From contig NZ_JAUALB010000001.1 in NCBI RefSeq assembly GCF_030345795.1, forward strand, positions 5,014,001-5,078,000: a stretch of DNA of 64,000 nucleotides. Direction: 5' to 3'. Positions 63,847-64,000 of the stretch are shown here, one piece after another (the first letter of the stretch is position 1; each line of letters opens with the position of its first letter). The DNA comes from Micromonospora sp. WMMA1363 (GTDB lineage: Bacteria > Actinomycetota > Actinomycetes > Mycobacteriales > Micromonosporaceae). The notes under the pieces are model-generated. The model searched no databases. It had not been told where the DNA came from and worked only from the letters and a program-made list of their open reading frames with translations. Position numbers and translations under genes: made by a program.

Positions 63847-64000
63847 TCAGCCCGCCTCGGTGAGCTGGAACGACCGCACCATCTCGGCGAAGATCGGCCG
63901 GCTTTCCTCGAATTTCGCGTCCGTCGAGGTCAGGTAGAACGAGTATGCCCTGCCGTCGTGGGCGACGCCGCGCCACACGCCGTGCCGCATGCCGTCGCCC
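63847..64000 (-). CDS. C-terminal end of an unidentified protein; rest lies off the right edge
   Basis: The last 51 codons are visible, ending DAKFEESRPIFAEMVRSFQL then TEAG and TGA at 63847-63849. The upstream residues (GVWRGVAHDGRAYSFYLTST) together with the 'EEMVxSF' ending resemble the extracellular domain of actinobacterial lipoproteins and receptor-type kinases, but this is too short for identification. It lies 49 bp upstream of the phosphomutase gene on the same strand. Confidence 0.6.
   Translation of the reverse strand, partial: GDGMRHGVWRGVAHDGRAYSFYLTSTDAKFEESRPIFAEMVRSFQLTEAG

Overview
The window is ordinary chromosome from a high-GC actinomycete. The G+C-rich third positions, frequent GTG starts, conservon (cvn) signalling locus, DUF4383 and DUF4272 proteins and the housekeeping order rsmI/metG/tatD/rsmA/ispE/ABC-F ... 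glmU/prs/rplY/pth point to Micromonosporaceae (Micromonospora or Salinispora-like). That placement is inferred from gene content and not tested by search. I see no prophage, intact insertion sequence, CRISPR array, rRNA operon or biosynthetic cluster.

Layout. 1-18.8 kb is housekeeping: a protein O-mannosyltransferase running off the left edge, rsmI, metG, tatD, rsmA, ispE, an ABC-F ATPase, two DUF4383 membrane paralogues, a TetR regulator, a frameshifted desaturase remnant, tRNA-Gln(UUG), glmU, prs, rplY and pth. 18.9-24.3 kb holds sulfate activation (cysQ, cysD, cysN) and galK-galE. 24.5-30.0 kb holds a CBS/CorC protein, trpS, a 2'-5' RNA ligase-like protein, a YihY membrane protein, a YtrA-type GntR regulator and two small unknowns.

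30.3-41.8 kb is a nucleoside uptake and salvage region: a BMP-type lipoprotein, its double ATPase (apparently with a CTG start) and two permeases, then a cytidine deaminase with an extra C-terminal domain, thymidine phosphorylase, adenosine deaminase and a uridine kinase-like protein. The theme returns at 57-63.8 kb with deoC, two aldehyde dehydrogenases, upp and a phosphohexomutase/phosphopentomutase-type enzyme. Together these could import nucleosides, release bases and (deoxy)ribose phosphates, and feed the sugars into central metabolism.

42.0-47.0 kb is a conservon: CvnA histidine kinase with a roughly 500-residue proline-rich tail, CvnB roadblock protein, CvnC DUF742 protein and CvnD small GTPase. 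Facing it is the most unusual gene in the window (47271-49565, minus): an N-terminal region resembling an IS110-type transposase without its usual acidic residues, joined to a proline-rich linker and a C-terminal tail that shares motifs with the tail of CvnA. 49.6-56.9 kb holds an acidic actinobacterial unknown, PadR and HAAS-type genes, cydD-cydC without cydAB, and a BlaI/M56-peptidase pair.

Regulation. At least fifteen genes have a TANNNT-like -10 hexamer only 6-8 nt before the start codon and lack a ribosome-binding site, so many transcripts here are probably leaderless. Perfect GC-rich hairpins without U-tracts mark most operon ends.
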